Below the pieces are notes generated by a model. That model was given only the letters and a program-made list of their open reading frames with translations. It was not told the origin of the DNA and did not search any database. A stretch of DNA of 64,000 nt. It comes from Rhizobium sp. WYJ-E13. Its GTDB lineage: Bacteria > Pseudomonadota > Alphaproteobacteria > Rhizobiales > Rhizobiaceae. Positions within the stretch are counted from its first letter, which is position 1. The number at the start of each line of letters is the position of its first letter. The position numbers and the translations under genes were made by a program. Below are positions 56,018-64,000 of this stretch, one piece after another. The stretch is taken from the NCBI RefSeq assembly GCF_018987265.1, contig NZ_CP076853.1, positions 3,785,501-3,849,500 of the forward strand, written 5' to 3'.

Positions 56018-56887
56018 GTGAAAAACTCCGTCAGCTTGGGCATCGTGCTCACGACAGCAGCCTATATGGCGTTCACCTTCCATGACGCGATCGTCAAGGT
56101 TTTGACATCAGCGATCCCCGTCTGGCAGATCCTGTTTTTCCGCAGCCTCACGATCCTTGTCGGCTGCCTCACCTATGGCCGCGGCAAACTTGTCCATCAG
56201 GCTGTCACCTCTCCGATCATCAAACCGATGATCGCCCGCAGCATCCTGCTGCTTTGCGCCTGGCTTTCTTACTATACCGCCGCAAGCCACCTGCAACTCG
56301 CCGAAGTCACCACCCTTTACTACGCCGCTCCCGTCGTCGGCACCGTGCTTGCTTGGTTCATCCTGAGAGAGGAAGTGACACCCGCACGTTGGCTTGCGGT
56401 CGGCGTCGGCTTCGTGGGCGTGCTCGTCGCCTGCAATCCGGCCGGCCTGACTATCTCCTGGTCAGTCTACCTGGCGCTGCAGGCAGCCGTGCTCTGGGCA
56501 TCGGCCATGGTGCTACTGCGTAAGACCTCGTTGCATGAAAAGACCATAATTCAGCTAGCCGTCTCCAATGTCTTCTTCCTCATCATGACCGGAATCGCCG
56601 TCATCTATACTTGGCAGACGCCGACCCTCACACAACTCGGTCTGCTCATCGGCACCGGCGTTGTTGCCGGCTGCGCCCAGTTCGCCCTTTTCGAAGGCAT
56701 GCGTCAGGCGCCGGTTTCGGTGCTCGCACCCTTCGAATATACCTCGCTCGTCTGGGCCTTCATCCTTGGCTACCTGATCTGGGCCGACATTCCGACGCAC
56801 AATGTCGTTGTCGGCGCGGTCATGATCCTTGGAGCGGGTTTTATCATTATCGTCAGCGAGAGGCTGCGCCATCGAGCCGCGGCGTGA
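56018..56887 (+). CDS. EamA/DMT-family transporter
   Basis: 289 residues in ten predicted membrane helices forming two EamA repeats (VWQILFFRSLTILV ... APFEYTSLVWAFILGY). Exporter of small metabolites such as amino acids or S-adenosylmethionine-like compounds; substrate unknown. Start is a GTG at 56018 with no strong ribosome site; a later ATG would delete part of helix 1. Precedes the amino-acid ABC operon by 153 bp. Confidence 0.83.
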   Translation: MKNSVSLGIVLTTAAYMAFTFHDAIVKVLTSAIPVWQILFFRSLTILVGCLTYGRGKLVHQAVTSPIIKPMIARSILLLCAWLSYYTAASHLQLAEVTTLYYAAPVVGTVLAWFILREEVTPARWLAVGVGFVGVLVACNPAGLTISWSVYLALQAAVLWASAMVLLRKTSLHEKTIIQLAVSNVFFLIMTGIAVIYTWQTPTLTQLGLLIGTGVVAGCAQFALFEGMRQAPVSVLAPFEYTSLVWAFILGYLIWADIPTHNVVVGAVMILGAGFIIIVSERLRHRAAA

Positions 56888-57040
56888 TACCGGTTTCAGC
56901 CGGATTCGTAACCAGAATGGCGGCTTGAGAAAAATATTCGCAGTTGCCGCTTTTATTTGCAGTTTTCTACGCTTCCGATGCCGCAATTTTCTGCGATGTA
57001 TCAGCCATCCGAACACACTTTTCCCAAGGATGGAAGAACA

Positions 57041-57814
57041 ATGAACTGGTTGAAAACTGTCGCCGCTGCTGCCCTCATTCAGGCTGCGGCCCTTCTGCCT
57101 GCCCATGCCGGCGAAAACCTCAGCGCCATCAAGTCTGCCGGCGTGTTCAAGATCGGCACGGAAGGCACCTATGCCCCGTTCACCTATCATGACGAAAGCG
57201 GCAAGCTTGTCGGCTTCGACGTTGAGATCGGCGAAGCAGTCGCCACCAAGCTCGGCGTCAAGGCAGAGTTCGTTGAAGGCAAGTGGGACGGCCTGATCGC
57301 TGGCCTCGACGCCAAGCGCTATGACACGGTCATCAACCAGGTCGGCATCACCGATGCGCGCAAGCAGAAGTACGACTTCTCCGAACCCTATATCGCGTCG
57401 AAGGCCGTACTGATCGTTCGCGACGGCGACGACAGCATCAAGTCCTTTGCCGATCTCAAGGGCAAGAAGTCCGCTCAGTCGCTGACCAGCAACTTCGGCA
57501 AGCTCGCCACGGAGGCGGGTGCCGAACTCGTCGGCACCGACGGCTTCGATCAGTCGATCCAGCTCGTCCTGACGAAACGTGCCGATGCGACGATCAATGA
57601 CAGCCTTTCCTTCCTGGACTTCAAGAAGCACAAGCCGGACGCTCCGGTGAAGATCGTCGCCCAGCAGGAAAATGCTGACTATTCCGGCATCATCATCCGC
57701 AAGGGCGAACCGGAACTGCTCGAAGCGATCAACAAGGCGCTCGCCGACATCAAGGCTGACGGCACCTACAAGAAGATCGCCGACAAGTATTTCGGCCAGG
57801 ACGTTTCCAAGTAA
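57041..57814 (+). CDS. Polar amino-acid ABC transporter substrate-binding protein
   Basis: 257 residues. Signal peptide ending PAHA-GEN; then the SBP_bac_3 pattern GTEGTYAPFTYHDESGKLVGFDVEI and IGEAVATKLGV. GGAAG lies before the ATG at 57041. Periplasmic receptor of the importer encoded by the next two genes; resembles cystine/glutamine-type receptors. Confidence 0.92.
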   Translation: MNWLKTVAAAALIQAAALLPAHAGENLSAIKSAGVFKIGTEGTYAPFTYHDESGKLVGFDVEIGEAVATKLGVKAEFVEGKWDGLIAGLDAKRYDTVINQVGITDARKQKYDFSEPYIASKAVLIVRDGDDSIKSFADLKGKKSAQSLTSNFGKLATEAGAELVGTDGFDQSIQLVLTKRADATINDSLSFLDFKKHKPDAPVKIVAQQENADYSGIIIRKGEPELLEAINKALADIKADGTYKKIADKYFGQDVSK

Positions 57815-57868
57815 GTCCTGACCGGCGGTTTCGCGCTGCCCCCATATCATTTATAGCTGCATGAGAAA

Positions 57869-57894
57869 GCGTCCGGCGAACCCTCGCCGGACGC
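57869..57894 (+). terminator. Intercistronic terminator/attenuator in the amino-acid ABC operon
   Basis: Eleven-base perfect stem GCGTCCGGCGA / TCGCCGGACGC with ACCC loop, followed by GTCTTTTCTT, between receptor and permease genes. Probably lowers permease/ATPase transcription relative to the receptor and protects the receptor mRNA. Confidence 0.75.
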
Positions 57895-57916
57895 GTCTTT
57901 TCTTGAGGACACGCCC

Positions 57917-58597
57917 TTGCCGCACTGGCTCCAACTGATGGCGGAATCACTTCCCTCGCTCCTCTGGGCGGGGCTGATCTTCACCATCCCCTTGACCCTG
58001 CTTTCCTTCGCCTTCGGATTGATCCTGGGCCTGATCACCGCGATCGCCCGTCTTTTCGGACCGGAGCCTGTTGCAGCCATTGCCCGTTTTTATGTCTGGG
58101 TCATCCGCGGCACGCCTCTGCTCGTCCAACTCTTCGTCATCTTCTACGGCCTGCCGAGCATCGGTATCTTGCTTGATGCCTTTCCGGCGGCCCTGATCGG
58201 CTTCACGCTGAATATCGGCGCCTACAGCTCCGAGATCATCCGCGCCGTCATCTCCTCCGTGCCCAAGGGCCAATGGGAAGCAGCCTATTCGATCGGCATG
58301 AACTGGCGCCAAGCCATGAGCCGCACCATTCTCCCGCAGGCCGCCCGCGTTGCGGTGCCGCCGCTGTCGAACACTTTCATCTCGCTGGTCAAGGATACCT
58401 CGCTCGCGGCCGCCATCACCGTGCCGGAGCTCTTCCAGGCCGCACAGCGCATCGTCGCCACCACCTATGAGCCGCTGATCCTCTATATTGAAGCGGCGCT
58501 GATCTATCTTGCCCTGAGCTCCGTGCTCTCAACGCTGCAGCAAAGGCTGGAACGCCGCTTCGCGCGTTATGGCGGCATGCTGGAGGCAAATGCATGA
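57917..58597 (+). CDS. Polar amino-acid ABC transporter permease
   Basis: 226 residues, five predicted helices, HisMQ family. The EAA loop GMNWRQAMSRTILPQAARVAVPPL contacts the ATPase. The start is a TTG at 57917 with GAGGA upstream; a first ATG at 57938 is an alternative. Overlaps the ATPase gene by four bases (ATGA). Confidence 0.92.
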   Translation: MPHWLQLMAESLPSLLWAGLIFTIPLTLLSFAFGLILGLITAIARLFGPEPVAAIARFYVWVIRGTPLLVQLFVIFYGLPSIGILLDAFPAALIGFTLNIGAYSSEIIRAVISSVPKGQWEAAYSIGMNWRQAMSRTILPQAARVAVPPLSNTFISLVKDTSLAAAITVPELFQAAQRIVATTYEPLILYIEAALIYLALSSVLSTLQQRLERRFARYGGMLEANA

Positions 58598-59355
58598 TCG
58601 AGCTTTCCAATATCGAAAAGCGCTTCGGTGACGCCGTCATCCTGAAGGACATCAGCATCCGCATTCCGGAAGGCAGTGTCACGGCTCTCGTCGGCCCGTC
58701 CGGCGGCGGCAAGAGCACGCTGCTTCGCTGCATCAATCTCCTGGAAATCCCGACCGCAGGCGTAATCCACCTCGGCGAAGAAACGCTTTCCTTCGCACCC
58801 GGCAAGCGTGTCGGCTGGCAGGCGATCCAGAAGATCCGTCGCCAGACGGGTATGGTCTTTCAGAACTTCCAGCTCTTCCCGCATCAGACAGCGATCGAAA
58901 ATGTCATGGAAGGCCTGGTCACAGTCCTGAAATGGCCGAAGGAAAAGGCCCGCGAACGCGCGATGGAACTGCTGACCAAGGTCGGCATGGCGCACAAGAC
59001 CGATGCCTGGCCCTCGACGCTTTCGGGCGGCCAGCAGCAGCGTGTGGCGATTGCCCGCGCTCTTGCGCCTTCGCCGCGCGTCCTGCTCTGTGACGAACCG
59101 ACATCGGCACTCGACCCCGAACTTTCGGCAGAAGTGATCGATGTGCTGGGCCAGCTCGCCCGCGAAGGCACGACGATGGTCATGGCGACCCATGATCTCC
59201 GCCTCGCCTCCAAGATCGCCAATGACGTGGTATTTCTGGAGGCCGGCAGCGTGGTCGAAACGGGCAGCGCCAGGGCGATCTTCAATACGCCGGAGAAGGA
59301 GCGCACCAAGCGCTTTATCTCCACCATCAATGCGGCGCACACTTACGATATCTGA
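58594..59355 (+). CDS. Polar amino-acid ABC transporter ATP-binding protein
   Basis: 253 residues. Walker A GPSGGGKST, signature LSGGQQQRVAIARAL, Walker B VLLCDEPTSALDPE and H-loop MATHD. GlnQ/HisP type. Completes the receptor-permease-ATPase set. Confidence 0.95.
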   Translation: MIELSNIEKRFGDAVILKDISIRIPEGSVTALVGPSGGGKSTLLRCINLLEIPTAGVIHLGEETLSFAPGKRVGWQAIQKIRRQTGMVFQNFQLFPHQTAIENVMEGLVTVLKWPKEKARERAMELLTKVGMAHKTDAWPSTLSGGQQQRVAIARALAPSPRVLLCDEPTSALDPELSAEVIDVLGQLAREGTTMVMATHDLRLASKIANDVVFLEAGSVVETGSARAIFNTPEKERTKRFISTINAAHTYDI

Positions 59356-59360
59356 GGCAA

Positions 59361-59384
59361 TGCCGGGATGCGAACATCCCGGCA
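59361..59384. terminator. Hairpin between convergent ABC and reductase genes
   Basis: Perfect ten-base stem TGCCGGGATG / CATCCCGGCA with a four-base loop, TTCG on the minus strand. No T-tract, but it is placed between two convergent stops. Confidence 0.6.
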
Positions 59385-59398
59385 CACGGAAATTCCAA

Positions 59399-59971
59399 TT
59401 AAGCGGCCGTAACGACGGCGCGTGCCGCCTTCAGCGCATTGCCCCACCAGGTCAGCTGATCGAGCAGGTTCTTGGCGGCTTCGTTCAGATGCGCGTAGTC
59501 GCCGAGGTTTTTGCCTTCCTTGAGAACCGAGAGATATTCCCCGAACGAGATGTGAACGGCCGTCTTGACGGAAGCCGCGCTCATTTCGACGAAGACCAGG
59601 CGAAGATGTTCCACCGCACGTGCGCCCCCGACGCCGCCGTAACCGACGAAGCCGACCGGCTTCTGGATGAATTCGCCGAGATCGATCGCGTTCTTCAGAA
59701 CGGCAGTCGGGGCGTGATTATACTCGGCGGCCGTAAAGATGAAGCCATCGAATTCGCGTAGCTTCTTCTTCCAACGCTCGGCGGTTTCGCTTTCCGCCGC
59801 GGTGGCGCGCGCTTCACCGAAGAAATGCATGGGGTAGTCGAGAAGATCGAGAATTTCGACTTCGAGTTCGGAACGCTGACCGACGAGTTCGGCGATCCAC
59901 TTGGCCGGATGCTCGGCGAAACGGCCAATGCGCGTGCTGCCGACGATGACGGCAATCTTCAACTTGCTCAT
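59399..59971 (-). CDS. NAD(P)H-dependent FMN reductase
   Basis: 190-residue flavodoxin-like protein: IVGSTRIGRFAEHPAKWI phosphate-binding loop, FIFTAAEYNHAPTAVLKNAID and GYGGVGGARAVEHLR motifs of the YieF/ChrR-type reductase family. Reduces quinones, azo dyes or free FMN. Preceded by an imperfect AGCCTCCTCGCC inverted repeat at 60029-60058. Confidence 0.88.
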   Translation of the reverse strand: MSKLKIAVIVGSTRIGRFAEHPAKWIAELVGQRSELEVEILDLLDYPMHFFGEARATAAESETAERWKKKLREFDGFIFTAAEYNHAPTAVLKNAIDLGEFIQKPVGFVGYGGVGGARAVEHLRLVFVEMSAASVKTAVHISFGEYLSVLKEGKNLGDYAHLNEAAKNLLDQLTWWGNALKAARAVVTAA

Positions 59972-60086
59972 AGAGATGCTTTCCTGATTGGTCTTGGGGC
60001 TGGTGGTGAGAGCGGAATTCTATGAGAAAGCCTCCTCGCCCGGCAAGGCGAGAAGGCTGCTAACTCTCAGAAAAATCAGCTTTTTA

Positions 60087-61140
60087 GAGCGGGATGATTT
60101 TAAGTCCGTTCATATCCGGCTTCCTTGAAGTAGTTTTGGCATTCCTGTGGTGAAACTGTCTTGAGGATGGCTGCGATGGCCTCGTCGATCGCGTGGCGAG
60201 TTCTGGCCTGTGCCTCGCGTAGCCAGTGCTTGATCTTGGCAAAGAGCTTTTCGATGGGATTGAGGTCAGGGGAGTATTTGGGCAGGAAGAACAGTTTGGC
60301 CCCAGCCTTGCGGATCGCGGTGCGGATTGCTTTTGCCTTGTGTGAGCCCAGATTGTCCATCACGACGATATCGTCTGGCTTGAGTTCGGGGACCAGCACC
60401 TTTTCCACATAGATCAGGAACCGCTCGCCATTGATCGGGCCGTCGATGATCCATGGCGCGCTGACGCGGTCGGCGCGCAGGGCGGCAATGAACGTCATGG
60501 TGTTCCAATGGCCGAAGGGCGCCTGACCGGGCAACCGTTCGCCGCGCGGCGCCCAGCCCCGGAGCGGCGCCATATTCGTCTTCGTCCAGGTTTCATCGAT
60601 GAAGACGAGGCGGGCCGGATCGACATGATAGCGATGCTTCAGCCAGCGGTTCCGTCGGGCGGCGACATCGGGCCGCTCGCGCTCGTCGGCGACCATTGTC
60701 TTTTTTTATAACTCAACCCTTCATCATGCACGAAGGTCCACACGGAGCGGTAATCGACCTTCAGGCCACGCTCGCCCAGTTCCGCGACCAGCCCGCGCAG
60801 GGTAAAAGCCCGTGTGCGGCAGCGCTCGAGCAGCCACTCCTGATGCTCACCGGCGATCGCCCGTGGCTTGTGCCCGCCCATCTGACCGGGGGCTGCGCTG
60901 CCCGTCTGGCGAAAGCGCCGCACCCAATCGATCGCGGTGCTGATGCCAATCCCGAAGCGCTTCGCCGCTGCCCGGCAGGACAATCCTTCGCGCGTCACCG
61001 CGCCGACAACGCGTTCCCGCAAATCATCGGAAAAAGGTTTTGCCATAAAGACCGGCCTCCTTTACCGGTCTCAATGGTGAAGCTGATTTGCGGGAAAAAG
61101 GGAATCCCCTTTTCGATTCCATCTAAAATCATCCCGCTCT
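60087..61140 (-). mobile_element. IS630-family insertion sequence
   Basis: 1054 bp element with matching terminal inverted repeats: GAGCGGGATGATTTTA at the left end (60087) and its complement at the right end (to 61140), flanked by TA on both sides (60085-60086 and 61141-61142), the IS630/Tc1 target duplication. It carries the transposase in two overlapping frames. Inserted between the FMN reductase promoter side and the pyc 3' end, breaking no gene. Confidence 0.92.
60100..61046 (-). CDS. IS630 transposase, two overlapping frames
   Basis: The first frame (60639-61046) carries the N-terminal helix-turn-helix ([14 protein letters not shown] ... [12 protein letters not shown]). The second (60100-60696) carries the DDE catalytic domain: Asp in VFIDETW, Asp in [10 protein letters not shown], Glu in [11 protein letters not shown]. 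The two join at a run of seven A (minus strand, about 60702-60708), where a -1 slip gives [14 protein letters not shown]. It may be programmed frameshifting or a mutational break, so activity is uncertain. Confidence 0.85.
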
Positions 61141-61192
61141 AGCAAGCCAATCGGACACAATCGGTGATATCGGAGATAACGTCGCCTTCTGC

Positions 61193-64000
61193 TCAACCGG
61201 CATAGACGACGAGCAGATCCTTGGCATCGATCTGGTCTCCGGCCTTGACCAGCACTTCCGAGATCGTTCCGCCCTTCTCCGCATGCAGCGCCGTTTCCAT
61301 CTTCATCGCCTCGATGGAGACGAGTACGTCGCCGGCACTGACCGCCTGTCCCGATGCGACGAAGACGCGCGAGATGACGCCCGGCATCGGCGCACCGACA
61401 TGGACCGCATTGCCGGCTTCCGCCTTGCGGCGGACGGCGGCACCCGACGCACCATGCGCCCGGTCCGGCACCTTGATGCGGCGCGGCTGGCCGTTGAACT
61501 CGAAGAAGACGGTGACCATGCCCTGGCTGTCGGTCTGGCTTATCGCCTGATTGACGATGACGAGTGTCTTGCCCTTTTCGATATCGGCAAAGAGTTCCTC
61601 GCCATCCTTTAGGCCGTAGAAATAAGCGGGTGTCGGCAGCACCGAGACCGGGCCATAGGTATCCGAAGCCAGCGCAAAATCGGTGAAGACCTTTGGATAC
61701 ATGAGGTAGGAGGCGAACTCGAAATCGCTCACCTCACGCTCGAGCTTGGTTTCGATCGCCTTGCGCTCCGCATCGAGATCAGCATCGTCAAGCAGAGAAC
61801 CGGGACGCACGGTATAGGGCTGCTCTCCCTTCAGCGCCTTCTTCTGCAGCGCTTCCGGCCATCCCGACGGAGGCTGGCCGAGATCGCCCTTCAGCATCGA
61901 AACCACCGATTCCGGGAAGGAAACCTCCCTGTCCGGGCTGACGACATCGGCAACCGTCAGATCTTGAGAGACCATCATCAGCGCCATGTCGCCGACAACC
62001 TTGGAGGACGGCGTCACCTTGACGATATCGCCGAACATCTGGTTGGCGTCGGCATAGGCCTGCGCCACCTGGTGCCACCGGGTTTCGAGACCGAGCGACC
62101 GCGCCTGTTCCTTGAGATTGGTGAACTGGCCGCCCGGCATTTCGTGCAGGTAGACTTCCGAAGCCGGACCCTTCAGATCGCTCTCGAAGGCCGCATACTG
62201 ATTGCGAACCGCTTCCCAATAGAAGGAGATGCGGCGGATCCATTCCGGATCGAGGCCCGGATCGCGCTTGGAGCCGCGCAGCGCCTCGACGATCGAGCCG
62301 AGGCAGGGCTGCGAGGTGTTGCCCGAGAGCGCATCCATCGCCGCATCGACGGCATCGACGCCAGCATCCACGGCAGCAAGAACCGTGGCAGCAGCGATGC
62401 CCGACGTATCATGCGTATGGAAATGGATCGGCAGGCTAGTCGCTTCGCGCAGCGCCTTGAAGAGGACCTTGGCCGCGGCCGGCTTCAACAGGCCCGCCAT
62501 GTCCTTCAGTGCGATGATATGCGCGCCGGCCTTTTCGAGCTGGACGGCAAGGTCCGTATAATATTTGAGGTCGTATTTCGGCCGGGCGGAATTGAGGATA
62601 TCGCCCGTGTAGCAGATCGCCGCTTCGCAGAGCTTGTTTTCCTCGGCAACGGCGTCCATCGACACGCGCATGTTCTCCACCCAGTTCAGGCAGTCGAAGA
62701 CGCGGAAGAGATCGATACCGCCTTTCGCAGCCTGGCGGACGAAATATTTCACGACATTGTCAGGGTAGTTCTTGTAGCCGACGCCATTCGCTCCGCGCAG
62801 CAGCATTTGCAGCAGCAAGTTGGGAGCAGCCTCGCGGATCAGCCCCAGACGCTCCCACGGATCTTCCGTCAGGAAGCGCATGGAAACGTCGAAGGTAGCC
62901 CCGCCCCAGCACTCCAGTGACAAGAGGTTCGGCAGCGCATGCGCATAAGTGCCGGCGATCCCGGCAATGTCATAGGTACGCATGCGGGTGGCGAGCAGCG
63001 ACTGGTGTCCGTCGCGCATCGTCGTATCGGTCAGCAGCACCTGTTTCTGCTCGCGCATCCACTCGCCGAATTTCTTCGGGCCAAGCTGGTCGAGACGTTG
63101 CTTCGTACCATCGGGGATCTTGCCGCCATTGATATAGGGTACGACAGGCTTGGCGGCATCCTCTGATGGCCGCGGTCGATCCTTCGCTTCCGGGTGGCCG
63201 TTGACGGTGACGTCGGCGAGATAGGTGAGTAGCTTGGTGGCACGGTCCTGGCGCTTGACCTGCTGGAAGAGTTCCGGCGTCGTGTCGATGAAGCGCGTCG
63301 TGTAGGAATTATCCTTGAACTTCGGATGCGTAATGATCGCCTCGAGGAAGGTCAGGTTGGTGGCGACGCCGCGGATGCGGAATTCGCGCAGCGCGCGGTC
63401 CATACGGGAAATGGCTTCCAGCGGATTGGGTGCCCAGGCGGTCACCTTGACAAGCAAAGGGTCGTAGTAGCGAGTGATGATCGCGCCGGTATAAGACGTG
63501 CCGCCGTCGAGGCGAATACCGAAACCCGATGCCGAACGGTAGGCGGTGATGCGGCCGTAATCCGGAATGAAATTGTGCTCGGGGTCTTCTGTCGTGATGC
63601 GGCACTGCAGTGCATGGCCGTTGAGGCGGATTTCCGCCTGCTTTGGTACGCCGGATTCCTCAGTGCCGATCGCAAATCCGTCGAGAATGTGGATCTGCGC
63701 CTTGACGATATCGATGCCGGTGACGACTTCGGTGACCGTATGCTCCACCTGGATGCGTGGATTGACTTCGATGAAGTAGAATTTGCCGGTGTCGGCATCC
63801 ATCAGGTACTCGACGGTGCCGGCACCGACATAGCTCGTTGCCTCCGCGATCTTCAGCGAATAGGCGGCGAGTTCCTGTCGCTGCGCTTCCGAAAGATACG
63901 GCGCGGGCGCGCGCTCGACGACTTTCTGGTTACGGCGCTGGATGGAGCAGTCGCGCTCGAAGAGATGCACGACATTGCCGTGCGTATCACCCAGGATCTG
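61193..64000 (-). CDS. pyc: Pyruvate carboxylase, 5' part outside the window
   Basis: Biotin enzyme making oxaloacetate from pyruvate. The 3' part, about 935 codons, is present and continues past the right edge: end of the biotin-carboxylase domain (YFIEVNPRIQVEHTVTE, metal and ATP site), carboxyltransferase barrel (TTMRDGHQSLLATRMRT, HFHTHDTSG), PYC/OADA domain, and the biotinyl domain with the AMKMET lysine near the end. Only one chain is needed, so it is the alpha4-type enzyme. The IS630 element ends 50 bp past its stop. Confidence 0.96.
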   Translation of the reverse strand, partial: QILGDTHGNVVHLFERDCSIQRRNQKVVERAPAPYLSEAQRQELAAYSLKIAEATSYVGAGTVEYLMDADTGKFYFIEVNPRIQVEHTVTEVVTGIDIVKAQIHILDGFAIGTEESGVPKQAEIRLNGHALQCRITTEDPEHNFIPDYGRITAYRSASGFGIRLDGGTSYTGAIITRYYDPLLVKVTAWAPNPLEAISRMDRALREFRIRGVATNLTFLEAIITHPKFKDNSYTTRFIDTTPELFQQVKRQDRATKLLTYLADVTVNGHPEAKDRPRPSEDAAKPVVPYINGGKIPDGTKQRLDQLGPKKFGEWMREQKQVLLTDTTMRDGHQSLLATRMRTYDIAGIAGTYAHALPNLLSLECWGGATFDVSMRFLTEDPWERLGLIREAAPNLLLQMLLRGANGVGYKNYPDNVVKYFVRQAAKGGIDLFRVFDCLNWVENMRVSMDAVAEENKLCEAAICYTGDILNSARPKYDLKYYTDLAVQLEKAGAHIIALKDMAGLLKPAAAKVLFKALREATSLPIHFHTHDTSGIAAATVLAAVDAGVDAVDAAMDALSGNTSQPCLGSIVEALRGSKRDPGLDPEWIRRISFYWEAVRNQYAAFESDLKGPASEVYLHEMPGGQFTNLKEQARSLGLETRWHQVAQAYADANQMFGDIVKVTPSSKVVGDMALMMVSQDLTVADVVSPDREVSFPESVVSMLKGDLGQPPSGWPEALQKKALKGEQPYTVRPGSLLDDADLDAERKAIETKLEREVSDFEFASYLMYPKVFTDFALASDTYGPVSVLPTPAYFYGLKDGEELFADIEKGKTLVIVNQAISQTDSQGMVTVFFEFNGQPRRIKVPDRAHGASGAAVRRKAEAGNAVHVGAPMPGVISRVFVASGQAVSAGDVLVSIEAMKMETALHAEKGGTISEVLVKAGDQIDAKDLLVVYAG

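Noticed and set aside
54378..56021. 547-codon plus-strand open frame
   Set aside because: Antisense to the MFS and DeoR genes; no protein motif.

Overview
The window is about 64 kb of a GC-rich alphaproteobacterial chromosome, most probably a Rhizobium species (Rhizobium/Agrobacterium/Sinorhizobium group). Pointers are the conserved carD-fdxA-S4-helicase block beside an RpoH2-type sigma factor, the phaA-phaB/phaR locus, a SAM-II riboswitch in front of metA, an EcfG/RpoE2-type promoter, a FixK/FnrN-type box before ompW and rhizobial-looking interspersed repeats. No tRNA, rRNA, CRISPR array or prophage was seen. The only mobile element recognised is one IS630-family insertion next to pyc. All assignments come from reading the sequence and remembered family features; no database search was run.

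Left part (1-5.5 kb): a lysine/pipecolate degradation cluster: an aminoadipate-semialdehyde dehydrogenase (cut by the window edge), an L-pipecolate-oxidase-like FAD enzyme, an HglS-type 2-oxoadipate dioxygenase/decarboxylase, a divergent LysR regulator and a stand-alone RAM (Lrp ligand-binding) domain protein. At 5.5-17.3 kb lies the most unusual locus: a convergent GT4 glycosyltransferase followed by a tight seven-gene minus-strand operon. It encodes an acyl carrier protein, an acyl-CoA-dehydrogenase-like flavoprotein, a seryl-tRNA-synthetase-like amino acid:[carrier protein] ligase, a DUF1839 protein, a GH2 glycosidase, a second GT4, and a giant flippase fused to two alpha/beta-hydrolase domains. 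I read it as a pathway that loads an amino acid on a carrier protein, modifies it and transfers it to a glycan that is then exported; its product is not known to me.

Middle part (17.5-48 kb): EF-P and its two beta-lysylation enzymes (epmB, epmA, efp); an N-acetylglucosamine catabolic operon with its GntR regulator and a candidate operator; galM; metA under a SAM-II riboswitch; an SbmA/BacA-like transporter with a degenerate ATPase site; a periplasmic protein, a VOC protein, an ABC-F ATPase and thiamine pyrophosphokinase; ompW behind an anaerobox; a MarR/MFS efflux pair around a perfect palindrome; an M48-LysM lipoprotein protease; rpoH2, with an upstream EcfG promoter and a tiny ORF; carD, fdxA, an S4 protein and a Suv3-like helicase; a repeat-bearing non-coding stretch; small membrane, lipoprotein and broken genes; and the polyhydroxybutyrate genes phaA-phaB with phaR.

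Right part (48-64 kb): rpmF, a glutathione S-transferase, a 2H-phosphoesterase-like protein, mtgA, ispA and ispG, an MFS/DeoR pair, an EamA exporter, a complete polar amino-acid ABC importer, an FMN reductase, the IS630 element and the 3' part of pyc.
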